From Corynebacterium ciconiae DSM 44920 (GTDB lineage Bacteria; Actinomycetota; Actinomycetes; Mycobacteriales; Mycobacteriaceae): a stretch of 64,000 bases of DNA. Of this stretch, positions 52,012-60,983 are shown in pieces; position 1 is the stretch's first letter, and each line of letters opens with the position of its first letter. The stretch is from contig NZ_CP047189.1 in the NCBI RefSeq assembly GCF_030440575.1, positions 1,426,001 to 1,490,000 of the forward strand. The letters are read 5' to 3'. Made by a program: the position numbers and the translations under genes. Below the pieces are notes generated by a model that was given only the letters and a program-made list of their open reading frames with translations, was not told the origin of the DNA and made no database searches.

Positions 52012-53172
52012 TCACTTCAGTTTCACGGAGGTGCCATCAGCAACAGCCTCATAGACGTGCACGATCTGGGTGGTCACCGTGTCCCAGTCATAGCTGGCAG
52101 CGCGCGCCGCCCCAGCTTCCACAAGGCCTTTCCGCAGAACGGGTGAATCGATGAGACGACGCAACTGTGCTGCCAGATCCGCGGCACTGCCATTAGGAAA
52201 GAGCAGGCCGGCGGGTGTATCGCTGTAGGCATCCGTCACGGCGGCAAAAGCCTCGAGGTCGCTGGCGAGCACCGCGCATCCGGCGGCCATGGCTTCTACG
52301 AGCACAATACCGAAGCTCTCCCCGCCAGTATTAGGCGCCACATAGATATCGGCGCGGCCCAGAATATCGGCCTTCTCCGCATCGGAGACCTTGCCCACAT
52401 AGCGCACCCCCGGCATAGGCCGCTGGGTGCCCGCACCAATCACGGTGCAGCTAAAGGGCCGGTCCAGTTGCGCCAATGCGCGCAGCAAAATATCGAGCCC
52501 CTTGCGCGGCTCGTCCAACCTGCCAAGGAAGACGATGTTGGGCACGCCCGCAGCGCTTGTCGACGCCACCTCCCCGTCCCCAACCCCACGCTGCTCACTG
52601 TCCACCTGGCGGGTGCAGTGTTCCTCGTGGCGGCTGCGTGCCGCAGCGAAGTGGCGGGTATCCACCCCGTTGGGGATGAGTACCGGATCGCCTCCGAGCT
52701 GTTCTACCTGCCAGCGCCGAGCGAGCTCAGAGACAGCGATTCCTCCGCGGATCTTTTCCAACAGCGGCCTGAGCACCGGCGTGCCGAGCTTAAGCAGAGT
52801 CGAGCCGGAGCTCGAGGCGTGGTAGGTGGCCACAATGGGGCCGTGGGCGAGCCGCAGCGCCGCCATGGAGAAGCTGGGCGAGTTGGGCTCATGAATATGG
52901 AGCACATCAAAGTTGTTGTCGTTGATGAAGTTTTTTAGGCTCGTGCTCACCTGTGGCCCAACAGCGATGCGAGCCACAGAACCGTTATAGGGAATGGGCA
53001 CGGCGCGGCCACCGCGAACCACCCAGTCCGGCACCTCCGCCGCACTGGTGGCGGGTCCGATGGCGCGCACATAGTGCCCACGCTGTTGTAGCGCCTGCCC
53101 CAGATCCAGGATGTGGGCCTGCACCCCGCCTGGTTCATCGAAAGAATAGGGACACACGATTCCGATACGCAT
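52012..53172 (-). CDS. pimA: Phosphatidylinositol alpha-mannosyltransferase PimA
   Basis: 386 residues, GT-B glycosyltransferase family 4. Adds the first mannose from GDP-mannose to phosphatidylinositol on the inner membrane face. N-terminal IVCPYSFDEPGGVQAHILDL; ATYHASSSGS; linker IPNGVD; donor domain VFLGRLDEPRKGLDILLRAL and GGESFGIVLVEAMAAG. Between IPNGVD (about 171) and VFLGR (about 214) there are about 20 more residues than I recall for mycobacterial PimA, and this stretch contains a dispersed-motif copy in frame. The ATG follows the acyltransferase stop directly. Confidence 0.9.
   Translation of the reverse strand: MRIGIVCPYSFDEPGGVQAHILDLGQALQQRGHYVRAIGPATSAAEVPDWVVRGGRAVPIPYNGSVARIAVGPQVSTSLKNFINDNNFDVLHIHEPNSPSFSMAALRLAHGPIVATYHASSSGSTLLKLGTPVLRPLLEKIRGGIAVSELARRWQVEQLGGDPVLIPNGVDTRHFAAARSRHEEHCTRQVDSEQRGVGDGEVASTSAAGVPNIVFLGRLDEPRKGLDILLRALAQLDRPFSCTVIGAGTQRPMPGVRYVGKVSDAEKADILGRADIYVAPNTGGESFGIVLVEAMAAGCAVLASDLEAFAAVTDAYSDTPAGLLFPNGSAADLAAQLRRLIDSPVLRKGLVEAGAARAASYDWDTVTTQIVHVYEAVADGTSVKLK
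52555..52573 (+). repeat. Dispersed motif copy 10, inside pimA
   Basis: GCTTGTCGACGCCACCTCC, core 52555-52566. Encodes EVASTS in the pimA frame (residues about 201-206), within an apparent insertion. Confidence 0.65.
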
Positions 53173-54174
53173 CTAGCTGCCCTCCCCTCGTGGTGCATCG
53201 TCTAGGCCAGATGGGCGGGCAGCATCTGCCTCGTGGGGCTGCTGCTGGGCGCGGCCACGGGCCAGGCGATGCGGGTCGAGATCGGCCAGCCACAGCGGCT
53301 GCAGCATGTGCCAGTCGTGGGGATGTGCGGCGATATTGGCTTCGAATCCTTCGGCGATGCGCTGGGTGGTGGACTGCACATCATCCACCTCGAGCGCCTC
53401 GGACACCCGCAGGCCCCAGTTCGAGGAATCGGGATAAAAGCTATGCACCACGTGCAGGCTGGCGCCGGTGTCCATGGCCAGACGGGCCGGCCCGGCAGGA
53501 AATAGGGCGGGCTCGCCGAAAAACTCCACCTCTACCCCGCTAGCGCGTAAATCCCGCTCACCCAGCAGGCAGACCACCCCGCCGCGAGCGAGGGTGTTCT
53601 TCAGCTCTTCGTAGGGCCCATGACCGCGAGCGTCGCGGTGCGGGAGCACGCGGAAGCCGAGACTCGTGCGATAGTCCACGAAGGCCTCATAGAGCTCTAC
53701 TGGTTCAAGCCGCTCCGCGACGGTGGTGAAACTGCCATTGCGGTGCACGAGCAACACCCCAGCCATATCCCAGTTGCCGCTGTGCGGCAGAGTAAGGATC
53801 ACTCCTTTACCCGCAGCGAGTGGCTCAAGCAGATGATCGTAGCCCTCGACCGACTCATCAAGAACGCGCACCAAGCTCGGATCGGAGGCTATACGTGGAA
53901 GCCGGAAGGCCTCCATCCAATAACGGGTATACGAGCGCATGGATGCGCGCATGAGGGAAGGACTCACCTGACCGGAGCCCAGGACACGCTCGAGATTGCG
54001 GCGCAGCTGCGCCGGCTGACGGCCCCGCCGAGAGGCGATATCCGCACCAACGGTGGCGATCACTCGCGCACCAAGCTCAGGAAGCCGCGAAAGCGCCGCC
54101 CAGCCAAACATGTAGCCTGCGGCCGCCCAATGGCGTTGTCTTAAGGAGTGGCGCAGGCGGCTCCATGGGGTCAT
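53173..54174 (-). CDS. Phosphatidylinositol mannoside acyltransferase (LPLAT/HtrB type)
   Basis: 333 residues. LPLAT family with the catalytic H-x4-D in LPHSGNWDMAGVL near residue 130 and downstream VCLLGERDLRASGVEVEFFGEP. It matches the position and type of mycobacterial PatA, which acylates the mannose of PIM. N-terminal amphipathic/hydrophobic segment for membrane contact. The C-terminal 40 residues are low-complexity and polar. Stop TAG abuts the pimA ATG. pgsA ends 101 bp upstream. Gene name patA is not assigned because it is by synteny only. Confidence 0.85.
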   Translation of the reverse strand: MTPWSRLRHSLRQRHWAAAGYMFGWAALSRLPELGARVIATVGADIASRRGRQPAQLRRNLERVLGSGQVSPSLMRASMRSYTRYWMEAFRLPRIASDPSLVRVLDESVEGYDHLLEPLAAGKGVILTLPHSGNWDMAGVLLVHRNGSFTTVAERLEPVELYEAFVDYRTSLGFRVLPHRDARGHGPYEELKNTLARGGVVCLLGERDLRASGVEVEFFGEPALFPAGPARLAMDTGASLHVVHSFYPDSSNWGLRVSEALEVDDVQSTTQRIAEGFEANIAAHPHDWHMLQPLWLADLDPHRLARGRAQQQPHEADAARPSGLDDAPRGEGS

Positions 54175-54275
54175 CGTGGGGCTAGCTCCTCACACGGCAT
54201 AAGGCCGCGCCGGGCACGGCCGTGCCTGTGCCGACGCTGCGCGGTGGTTTCACATTGCGGTTCTCACTAGGTGAC

Positions 54276-54929
54276 TTAGCGGTTCCTCGGGGTGCTGGCC
54301 CCGGCGGGCGGGGCGATAATGTCCTTGCCATGGGCGGAGGTGGCCGCCATGGACAGCCGCTGGATCACGGTAAATACTGAGCCTACCGCCAGCACCCAGA
54401 TAGCCACATCCACGGCATAGGGTACGCCGAAGCCCTGCAGGCCGATGCCGACCAAGCCGATGATGAGCCGCTCGGGGCGCTCGATCAGCCCACCCACCAT
54501 GCTCAGGCCACTGGCCTCACCTCTGGCTTTGACGTAGGAGATCACCTGCGAGCAGACGAGCACCACCAGGGAGGCGACCACGAGTGGTTGGGGCGCATCG
54601 TAGCTATAGATCAGCCACCAAGTAATCGCGGCGAAGAGGGCGCCGTCGGTGAGCCGGTCGCAGGTGGCATCGAGGGTGGCGCCGTATTTGGTGCCTCCAC
54701 CCCGCAGTCGGGCCATGGTTCCATCGACCATGTCGAAGGCCACGAACAGGCCCGAGAGCACAGCGGCGGCCACCAAGTGACCGGTGGGGATCAAGATCAC
54801 CGCCAATAGGGTGGAAACCACCGCCCCGAACACGGTGACCACATTCGGGGTGAGGTTCCACTTCACAAGTTGAGTGGCGATCGGCTCCACCACCACGGCG
54901 GCGGGTTTGCGTCCATGCACGCTAAGCAT
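54276..54929 (-). CDS. pgsA: Phosphatidylinositol phosphate synthase (CDP-alcohol phosphotransferase)
   Basis: 217 residues, about six membrane helices. The CDP-alcohol motif is complete: DMVDGTMARLRGG, then GATLDATCDR, giving D-x2-DG-x2-AR-x8-G-x3-D-x3-D at about residues 65-90. In actinobacteria this enzyme makes phosphatidylinositol phosphate from CDP-DAG and inositol phosphate, the precursor for pimA. ATG at 54929 overlaps the HIT stop by 8 bp; the longer frame is rejected. Confidence 0.92.
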   Translation of the reverse strand: MLSVHGRKPAAVVVEPIATQLVKWNLTPNVVTVFGAVVSTLLAVILIPTGHLVAAAVLSGLFVAFDMVDGTMARLRGGGTKYGATLDATCDRLTDGALFAAITWWLIYSYDAPQPLVVASLVVLVCSQVISYVKARGEASGLSMVGGLIERPERLIIGLVGIGLQGFGVPYAVDVAIWVLAVGSVFTVIQRLSMAATSAHGKDIIAPPAGASTPRNR

Positions 54930-55503
54930 CGCTATCGGCCTCCCAGGCATCGGCGAGTAGCTGGCGGGTATCGCGGAGTAGCTGCGGCAGCACCTTGACT
55001 CCATCGATCACTGTCATGAAGTTGGAATCGCCGCTCCAGCGCGGCACCACGTGCAGGTGGAGGTGCTCGCCCACCGAGCCGCCCGAGGCGCGGCCTAAGT
55101 TGAATCCCACATTAAAAGCGTGCGGAGAAGACACGGCCTTAATCACCCGCACCAGCTTCTGAGCGAAGGCCATGAGTTCCGCGGTTTCCTCCACGCTCAG
55201 ATCCTCAAGGTTGGCCACTTGACGGTACGGCACCACCATGGCGTGCCCCGAGTTATAGGGGTAGAGGTTAAGCACGCAGTACACCAGTTCACCGCGGGCC
55301 ACGATCAGCCCGTCTTCATCGCTCATCTCAGGGATGGCGAGAAAGGGATTGCGGGGCGAGTGCTCCGCGCTACCTACACCGGCGTCCTTAATATAGTTCA
55401 TCCGGTAGGGCGCCCAGAGCCGCTCGAGGCGATCTGGAATCCCCACCCCAGAATCCGTATAGGAGCCTTGCGGCTGCATCTTTGTGTTAGCTTGCCGTTC
55501 CAC
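54922..55503 (-). CDS. HIT-family nucleotide phosphorylase/hydrolase
   Basis: 193 residues. Histidine-triad motif [12 protein letters not shown] near residue 150 with nucleotide-binding [14 protein letters not shown] earlier. The mycobacterial protein in the same place (between thrS and pgsA) is a diadenosine tetraphosphate phosphorylase, so that activity is plausible. The start is unsure: GTG 55503 has GAGGAG four bases upstream and overlaps the thrS end by 17 bp; ATG 55479 and TTG 55515 are alternatives. Overlaps pgsA by 8 bp. Confidence 0.85.
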   Translation of the reverse strand: MERQANTKMQPQGSYTDSGVGIPDRLERLWAPYRMNYIKDAGVGSAEHSPRNPFLAIPEMSDEDGLIVARGELVYCVLNLYPYNSGHAMVVPYRQVANLEDLSVEETAELMAFAQKLVRVIKAVSSPHAFNVGFNLGRASGGSVGEHLHLHVVPRWSGDSNFMTVIDGVKVLPQLLRDTRQLLADAWEADSDA

Positions 55504-57559
55504 GGAACTCCTCAATGAGTTCTTTGCTCGGCTGGGCGTTGATGCGCTGGGCCACCCAGTTACGGATCACCATCACCGCCTCCTCCACCGGCACCCCGTT
55601 GACCTGGGAGCCGTCGAGGAAGCGGAAGCTTATGGCATTCGCCTCGACATCGCGGCCACCGGCCAACAGCATGAAGGGCACCTTGCCGGTGGTGTGGTTG
55701 CGGATCTTCTTCTGCATGCGATCATCCGAGGTGTCCACCTCGGCGCGGATGCCTGCCTGGCGCAGGTTGGCGCACACATCCTCGAGATAGCCGGAGAACT
55801 CATCAGCCACCGGGATACCCATCACCTGGTGCGGGGCCAACCACGCGGGGAAGGCACCGGCGTAGTGCTCGAGAAGCACGCCGAAGAAACGCTCGATCGA
55901 GCCGAAGAGGGCGCGGTGAATCATGATCGGCCGCTTCTTGGAGCCATCGGAGGCGGTGTATTCCAAGTTGAAGCGCTCGGGAAGGTTGAAGTCCAGCTGC
56001 ACGGTGGACATCTGCCACGTGCGGCCAATGGCGTCGCGGGCCTGGACCGAAATCTTGGGGCCATAGAAGGCGGCACCGGCAGGATCGGGCACCAGCTCCA
56101 GCCCCGAGCGGGTGGCCACGTTCTCCAGGATCTGGGTGGAGCGCTCCCAGATCTCATCCGAGCCCACGAACTTCTGCGGATCCTTGGTGGATAGCTCGAG
56201 GTAGAAATCGTCGAGGCCGTAATCCTTCAGCAGGGAGATGATGAAGTCGAGTACGCGAGTCAGCTCATCTTCCAGTTGGTCTTCAGTGCAGTAGATGTGC
56301 GCATCGTCCTGGGTGAAGCCGCGGGCGCGGGTGAGCCCGTGGATCACGCCGGACTTCTCGTAGCGATACACCGTGCCGAATTCGAACAGCCGCAGCGGCA
56401 GCTCGCGGTAGGAGCGGCCACGGGAGGCGAAGATCAGGTTGTGCATCGGGCAGTTCATCGGCTTGGCGTAGTAGTCCTGCGGGGGCTTGACTACCTCCCC
56501 GTCCTCCGAGTATTCGCCGTCGAGCTGCATGGGCGGAAACATGCCATCCGAGTAGAAGTCCAAGTGGCCGGACTTCTTAAACAGATCACCCTTGGTCAAG
56601 TGAGGAGTGTTGACAAAGGAGTAGCCGGCGCTGATGTGGCGGCGCCGGGAATGCTCCTCCATCTCCAGACGGACAATGCCGCCGGCGGGGTGGAACACGG
56701 GGAAACCCGAACCGATCTCATCGGGGAAGCTGAACAGATCCAGCTCGGCGCCAAGGCGACGGTGATCGCGCTTCTCGGCCTCGGCGAGCATGGTCTGATA
56801 CTCCTCCAGCTTCTCTTTCGACTCCCATGCGGTGCCGTAGATGCGCTGCAGACCCGCATTGTTTTGATCGCCTCGCCAATAGGCGGCGGAGGAGCGGGTG
56901 AGCGCGAAGGCCGGAATGTATTTGGTGGTGGGCACGTGGGGCCCGCGGCAGAGGTCGTACCATTCGACATCACCGGTGCGGGGATTGCAGTTGGCGTAGC
57001 TGGTGAGCTCTCCGCCGCCAACCTCGGTGGCCTCATCCGAGTTCGGATCCACATTGCCCTTGTCCTCGATGAGCTCCAGTTTGTAGGGCTCGTGCGAGAG
57101 ATCCTCGCGAGCATCATCCTGAGAGGCGTAGACCCGACGCTCGAATTTCTGCCCCTGCTTGATGATCTTTTTCATGCGCTTTTCAATGCGCTTGAGATCC
57201 TCGGGCGTAAAGGGCTCGGCGGCGTCGAAGTCATAGTAGAAGCCATTGTCGATGGCGGGGCCGATGCCCAGCTTGGTGCCTGGGAACTCGGCCTGCACTG
57301 CTTGGGCGAGCACGTGAGTACAGGAGTGGCGAATCACGCCACGGCCTTCCTCGGAGCAGGCGGGCACGGGGGTGAACTCGGTGTCCTCGGTGGGCACGAA
57401 GGACAAATCGCGCAATGTTCCCTCGGGATCCTTCGCCACCACAATGGCCTCGGGGCCCTTGTTCGGCAGCTCGAGCTCGCGCATCGCCTGGCCCACAGCC
57501 TGGCCGGCGGGAACGAGGAAGGGATCCACCTGGACGTGGACCGGGTCTGAAATACTCAC
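55487..57559 (-). CDS. thrS: Threonine-tRNA ligase
   Basis: 690 residues. An N-terminal TGS-like region, the editing domain with [17 protein letters not shown], catalytic class II core with zinc ligands in [12 protein letters not shown] and [21 protein letters not shown], motif 2 [14 protein letters not shown], then the anticodon domain starting [15 protein letters not shown] at 57559 with GAGGAG ten bases before; a GTG six codons upstream is possible. It heads the thrS-HIT-pgsA-acyltransferase-pimA operon and is preceded by a structured leader. Confidence 0.96.
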   Translation of the reverse strand: MSISDPVHVQVDPFLVPAGQAVGQAMRELELPNKGPEAIVVAKDPEGTLRDLSFVPTEDTEFTPVPACSEEGRGVIRHSCTHVLAQAVQAEFPGTKLGIGPAIDNGFYYDFDAAEPFTPEDLKRIEKRMKKIIKQGQKFERRVYASQDDAREDLSHEPYKLELIEDKGNVDPNSDEATEVGGGELTSYANCNPRTGDVEWYDLCRGPHVPTTKYIPAFALTRSSAAYWRGDQNNAGLQRIYGTAWESKEKLEEYQTMLAEAEKRDHRRLGAELDLFSFPDEIGSGFPVFHPAGGIVRLEMEEHSRRRHISAGYSFVNTPHLTKGDLFKKSGHLDFYSDGMFPPMQLDGEYSEDGEVVKPPQDYYAKPMNCPMHNLIFASRGRSYRELPLRLFEFGTVYRYEKSGVIHGLTRARGFTQDDAHIYCTEDQLEDELTRVLDFIISLLKDYGLDDFYLELSTKDPQKFVGSDEIWERSTQILENVATRSGLELVPDPAGAAFYGPKISVQARDAIGRTWQMSTVQLDFNLPERFNLEYTASDGSKKRPIMIHRALFGSIERFFGVLLEHYAGAFPAWLAPHQVMGIPVADEFSGYLEDVCANLRQAGIRAEVDTSDDRMQKKIRNHTTGKVPFMLLAGGRDVEANAISFRFLDGSQVNGVPVEEAVMVIRNWVAQRINAQPSKELIEEFRGTAS

Positions 57560-57600
57560 GTTCTTCGTGCTCCTCACACATCTTGTGCCCCGGCGACATA

Positions 57601-57745
57601 CCTGGTCGCCAGGGCGTTAGCTGGGCGAATGGGGTATCCGCCCAGACGTTGTCTCTCTAGCTCGGGAGTTTCAAGCGCCGTAGAGGCAATCGTCGATAAG
57701 CATTGCTCTCTCAGACGCCTGCACACACGTCTGCGAGGTATCTTA
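57601..57745 (-). promoter_or_regulatory. Structured thrS leader with candidate promoter
   Basis: TAAGAT on the minus strand (57745-57740) is a -10 candidate. The leader then contains CAGACG/CGTCTG (57733-57712), a GAGCAAT/ATTGC-CTC hairpin (57708-57683) enclosing an 11-of-12 match to the dispersed motif, CTGGGCG/CGCCCAG (57645-57621) and CCTGG-CGA-CCAGG (57613-57601). No T-box sequence is present. Regulation by some leader mechanism is possible but unproven. Confidence 0.35.
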
Positions 57746-57755
57746 CCCCGTGGGC

Positions 57756-59045
57756 TTAGGATTCCAGCAGCCCCCTGCCCCAATAATCATCCTCAGTGGT
57801 GCCCGGGAAGATGAAAAACACCGAGGACCCAATGTGGGTGATCCACTGGTTTAGCCGGTCACCCTCATCGAGGCGCCGCTGGATCGGGGTGAATTGTTCA
57901 TCCGGATTCTTCTGAAAACAGATGAACAGCAATCCCGAGTTGGACAGCTGCTCCGAGCCGGGCTCGGGCTGGAGATCATAGCTGTAGGGGCGGCGCAGAA
58001 TCTTCTGGTGCGGCTTATCTGCCGGCGGATGCGAACGCGCCATATGGCTCATCGGATCGATCACCGGCAGCCCGTATTTATCGGTGGCCTCAAAATCGGC
58101 GGGAGTGTGCTCGTCGCCGCCCGTCAACGGCGCACCGGTATCGAGAGTGCGCCCCACCGAGACTTCGCGGGAGCCGCGGTCTAGGATCTCCCAGGTATCG
58201 ATGTTCATCGCGATCCGCCGCAGCACCATGCAGCTGCCTCCGCGCAGCCACTCTGGGCCCTCATCGATCCACACCTGCTCCGCGTAGTCTTCTTCGGTAC
58301 GCGGATTGACAGTCCCATCGATCTGACCAAATAGATTGCGTGGGGTGGTATCGGCGCTCATTGCGCCATCAGCATTGGAAAAACCTTGCTGGATCCACTT
58401 CACCGTCACGTAGCGATCCCCGGCGCGCACCATGTGCCGCATCGCGTGCGCCACGGTGAGGTTGTCATCGGCGCAGATCTGCAGCACGATATCGGCCTCG
58501 CCCCACTTCGGATCCAGCTTGTCTCGCGAAAAAGCTGGGATTGGGTGCAGCCATGATGGGCGCAGCTCGGGTCGGCCGATGATGTCGAAGAAGCGCTCCC
58601 CTACGCCTGCGGTAAAGGTGAGATTCGCGGGTATCTCGGCGAGTTCTTCCTCAAGATCCCCTAAGGGCGCTTCGCCTCGGCTTAGTCGCCGGGCATCCAT
58701 GGTCCACAGGCGAAATAACCGCCGCATGTCGTCGATAGTGCTGCCCGGTCGCACCGTGAAGGCACACACCGAGACCTGCGCTTGTTCGGGGGTGGCGATT
58801 CCCGCCTGGTGTTCGCCATCGAATTCTACTGTGGCATGGCGCAAACGGGTGCTCACGTCTTTGTTCTCTTCAGCGGATGCAGTGGCGCGATCCTCAGTGC
58901 CACGGGCACAGGAGGCCAACCCAGCCCCCGCCGCCATCACGGTGGCGCCGCTGAGAAAGGCGCGGCGATTCACCCCAGCCGAGCCAGTCCCCTCCGCTGC
59001 TGCGCAGTGGTCACGATCCTCGCCGTCAGGCTTGCCATGAGCCAT
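57756..59045 (-). CDS. Dye-decolorizing peroxidase, Tat-exported
   Basis: 429 residues. Twin-arginine signal NRRAFLSGATVMAAGAGLASC, with a possible lipobox Cys. DyP heme peroxidase: NLFGQIDGTVNP carries the GxxDG motif near residue 240 and MARSHPPADK the proximal His region. It resembles the EfeB branch, but no EfeU/EfeO genes are adjacent. Instead PCuAC-like and CopC-like genes lie upstream on the same strand, a combination also found near thrS in other corynebacteria. ATG 59045 is chosen (GTG 59048 precedes it); the ribosome-binding site is weak. Confidence 0.9.
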   Translation of the reverse strand: MAHGKPDGEDRDHCAAAEGTGSAGVNRRAFLSGATVMAAGAGLASCARGTEDRATASAEENKDVSTRLRHATVEFDGEHQAGIATPEQAQVSVCAFTVRPGSTIDDMRRLFRLWTMDARRLSRGEAPLGDLEEELAEIPANLTFTAGVGERFFDIIGRPELRPSWLHPIPAFSRDKLDPKWGEADIVLQICADDNLTVAHAMRHMVRAGDRYVTVKWIQQGFSNADGAMSADTTPRNLFGQIDGTVNPRTEEDYAEQVWIDEGPEWLRGGSCMVLRRIAMNIDTWEILDRGSREVSVGRTLDTGAPLTGGDEHTPADFEATDKYGLPVIDPMSHMARSHPPADKPHQKILRRPYSYDLQPEPGSEQLSNSGLLFICFQKNPDEQFTPIQRRLDEGDRLNQWITHIGSSVFFIFPGTTEDDYWGRGLLES

Positions 59046-59438
59046 CACGAATTAAACACCATCCTCTTCTTATCTGGGTTGGCGGTCCCGCATGTATGCC
59101 TCTTGGAATGACACAGACGACGAGGCCCTCGTTGCGGGCACGCTCTACAACCACAGGGGCATGCTCGATGAGGAGCACTGACCCTGCTGTATTCACCGCG
59201 CTTGGGCGCAGGCTTATCGACGCTGCCTCCCCGCCCACCAACGTCGTTGGCAGATAGGGAAACCATCGGGCCGAGATACACCCCGTGGCGGCAGCATGAA
59301 GGGCGCCTACCTTCAGAGGCCACGCCGCGAACCAGATCCACGATCTGGCGCACCGTCGGGCACGGCAGGCGCCCCTTCTTCAACGATGAGAGTCACAGCA
59401 CCCGCGACGCGGAGTGGACGCCGGTGCTTACTCTGCTT
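59046..59438. other. Non-coding gap between DyP and PCuAC genes
   Basis: 393 bp in the middle of a same-strand group. One copy of the dispersed motif is at 59212-59223. A 112-codon minus frame (59045-59383) spans it but has no ribosome-binding site, a Cys/Arg-rich composition and no recognisable family, so I do not call it a gene. A decayed gene cannot be excluded. Confidence 0.5.
59212..59232 (+). repeat. Dispersed motif copy 11
   Basis: Exact core GCTTATCGACGC (59212-59223), then TGCCTCCCC, in the DyP/PCuAC gap. Confidence 0.7.
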
Positions 59439-60059
59439 TTAGGAGTGGTTGTGATCCATTCCGTTGTGGCCCTCCACGCCACCGTCCGGGCCGTAGCTTT
59501 CTTCACCAGAAGCAATGTCGCGCACCTCCACGTTCTTGAAGGTGTAGGAGGTGCCATCCTCGAGGGTGATGGTGACGGTGATGGTGTCACCGGGCTCGAT
59601 GGCCTCATCATAATCCATGATCATGAAGTGGTTGGCGCCCGGCTGCAGCGGGGATTCACCCTGGGCTGCGATCGGCAGACCGCCCTCGAGCTCACGCATC
59701 ACCCCATCGCGCACCTCGTGAATCTCATTCTTCGGCGCACCGAGCGAGGTGGAGAAGGAGGAGACCACGATGTCCTGGTCGGTGTTGTTCACCAAGGTGC
59801 CGAACACGGCGGTCATGTCCTTATCAGCCGGCTTGGCCTTGACATATGCGTTGAGGAACTCCACCTCCTTGGCCGAGGTCTCGGACGTGGTCTCGGTGGA
59901 CTCCGAGCTGGTGGCGCTAGTGGAGCTCACCGAGGGGTTATCGGTGGGATCCTTTGGCATGTCAGAGTCCTTCTGCAGCTCCGGGGAGCATGCAGCAAGG
60001 GCCAGGGAGCCGGTTGCGAGCAGAGCTGTAGCAACTGTGGCGAACTTACGGGTAATCAC
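59439..60059 (-). CDS. PCuAC-type copper chaperone lipoprotein
   Basis: 206 residues. Lipoprotein signal (ALLATGSLALAACSPE), then a Ser/Thr/Glu-rich linker to about residue 70. The PCuAC domain has the copper-ligand pattern H...M...H-x-M: EIHEVRDGVMRELEGG and GANHFMIMD. A His-containing tail (VEGHNGMDHNHS) may bind more metal. Expected outside the membrane, passing Cu(I), perhaps to an oxidase. GTG start overlaps the copC stop by 4 bp, so the two are coupled. Confidence 0.88.
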   Translation of the reverse strand: MITRKFATVATALLATGSLALAACSPELQKDSDMPKDPTDNPSVSSTSATSSESTETTSETSAKEVEFLNAYVKAKPADKDMTAVFGTLVNNTDQDIVVSSFSTSLGAPKNEIHEVRDGVMRELEGGLPIAAQGESPLQPGANHFMIMDYDEAIEPGDTITVTITLEDGTSYTFKNVEVRDIASGEESYGPDGGVEGHNGMDHNHS

Positions 60060-60658
60060 TGAGAGTTTTCCTTTCTCTTGCTGAACATCAGGATGCCCCC
60101 GATGATCACGGCCAGCAGCACAATGCCGCCGCCAATGAACATCATCGGGCCGGAGCTTCCTTCTGAAGAGCTTAGCGCGTCGTTCTCGGAAGACTGGGCA
60201 TTCTCCGAGACTGTGTCCGTGGTCGGTGCGGAGTCGTTCTCACCGGTGTCCACACTGAAGGTGGTGCCGCCACGGGTGGCGTGACCATCGGAGGAAGTGA
60301 TCTGGAATCCCACGAGATAGTTGCCGTCACCGGGGTCGAGATCCTCGGGCAGGGTGATGGTGACCATCTGCTGATTCAGCTCGGGCTCGCCCTGGTAGAG
60401 AATCTCGCCAGTATCCTCATTACTCACCGCTACGCGGTTAAAGGTATCGAGGGGGATGGCGGAAAATTCCAGCTCGATGGTGTGCGGAAACTCGCTCACC
60501 GTGGAACCGTCCTCCGGGTTGGAGTTGATCACCACGTCATGCGCTGCGGCCACCGGTGCGGTAGCCACTGCGGCCACCGCACCCATCGTCAGCCCCAACG
60601 AGGCGAGGGCCACCCGGGCGTTCGCGGGGCGGGCTAGACGTCCTCGGCTTCTGCGCAT
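60056..60658 (-). CDS. CopC-domain copper-binding protein, membrane-anchored
   Basis: 200 residues. Signal peptide ending APVAAAHDVV, so the mature N-terminal His-Asp can act as the Cu(II) site typical of CopC. Then NSNPEDGSTVSEFPHTIELEFS, YLVGFQITSSDGHATRGGTTFSV with the second His/Asp ligands, a Ser/Glu-rich stalk, and a C-terminal membrane helix (MFIGGGIVLLAVIIGGILMF) with a basic tail. ATG with AAGGAG nine bases upstream. Leads the copC-PCuAC-DyP group. Confidence 0.9.
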   Translation of the reverse strand: MRRSRGRLARPANARVALASLGLTMGAVAAVATAPVAAAHDVVINSNPEDGSTVSEFPHTIELEFSAIPLDTFNRVAVSNEDTGEILYQGEPELNQQMVTITLPEDLDPGDGNYLVGFQITSSDGHATRGGTTFSVDTGENDSAPTTDTVSENAQSSENDALSSSEGSSGPMMFIGGGIVLLAVIIGGILMFSKRKENSQ

Positions 60659-60983
60659 ACACCATTCTCCTTAACTACCGACACTGCGTGTTGTGCTTCC
60701 ACGACAAGTATGGCGCACCAGCCGTGCCGCCTGTCCACCACCCGCATATTGGGACGTGAGTCAGACTAAGCCTGCGCCATACGACGCTGCACTCACCGCC
60801 GCGTGTGTCCACTTGGGTTGCATGACCACAGGCATCCGGCGACGCCAGCTGAAGGCATCAGGCTCTATAGGCACTAGTCGCGAGCTAGTACTGGATAGTT
60901 CCCACCCAAGACGCTGTGATGATCTAGCTCACAGCTACATTGCTCCTGAGCTCGCATTCGAGCGTGATCGCAGCATCCCTGCC
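60659..60983. other. Gap between copC and pucR-type regulator gene
   Basis: 325 bp, no gene seen. It holds the copC promoter side and an inverted repeat GCTGTGA-N9-TCACAGC at 60913-60935, about 50 nt after the regulator's stop, which may be a weak terminator. Confidence 0.5.
60913..60935 (-). repeat. Inverted repeat after the PucR gene
   Basis: Perfect 7-bp arms GCTGTGA and TCACAGC with a 9-bp spacer. Resembles a CRP/GlxR half-site pair, but the TGTGA-TCACA spacing is 9 instead of 6. On the minus strand it is followed by GTCTTGG; a terminator or protein site are both possible. Confidence 0.35.

Noticed and set aside
57690..57701. TCGTCGATAAGC upstream of thrS
   Set aside because: Eleven of twelve bases match but there is no GGTG extension. 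Mentioned in the leader entry, not counted as a copy.
57560..57755. T-box riboswitch upstream of thrS
   Set aside because: No T-box-like conserved sequence or specifier loop is seen, only generic hairpins.
59045..59383. 112-codon minus-strand frame in the DyP/PCuAC gap
   Set aside because: Arg/Cys-rich composition, no ribosome-binding site, no family; treated as non-coding.
60913..60935. GlxR/CRP operator
   Set aside because: Half-sites TGTGA and TCACA are separated by 9 bases rather than the required 6, and it lies downstream of the regulator gene.
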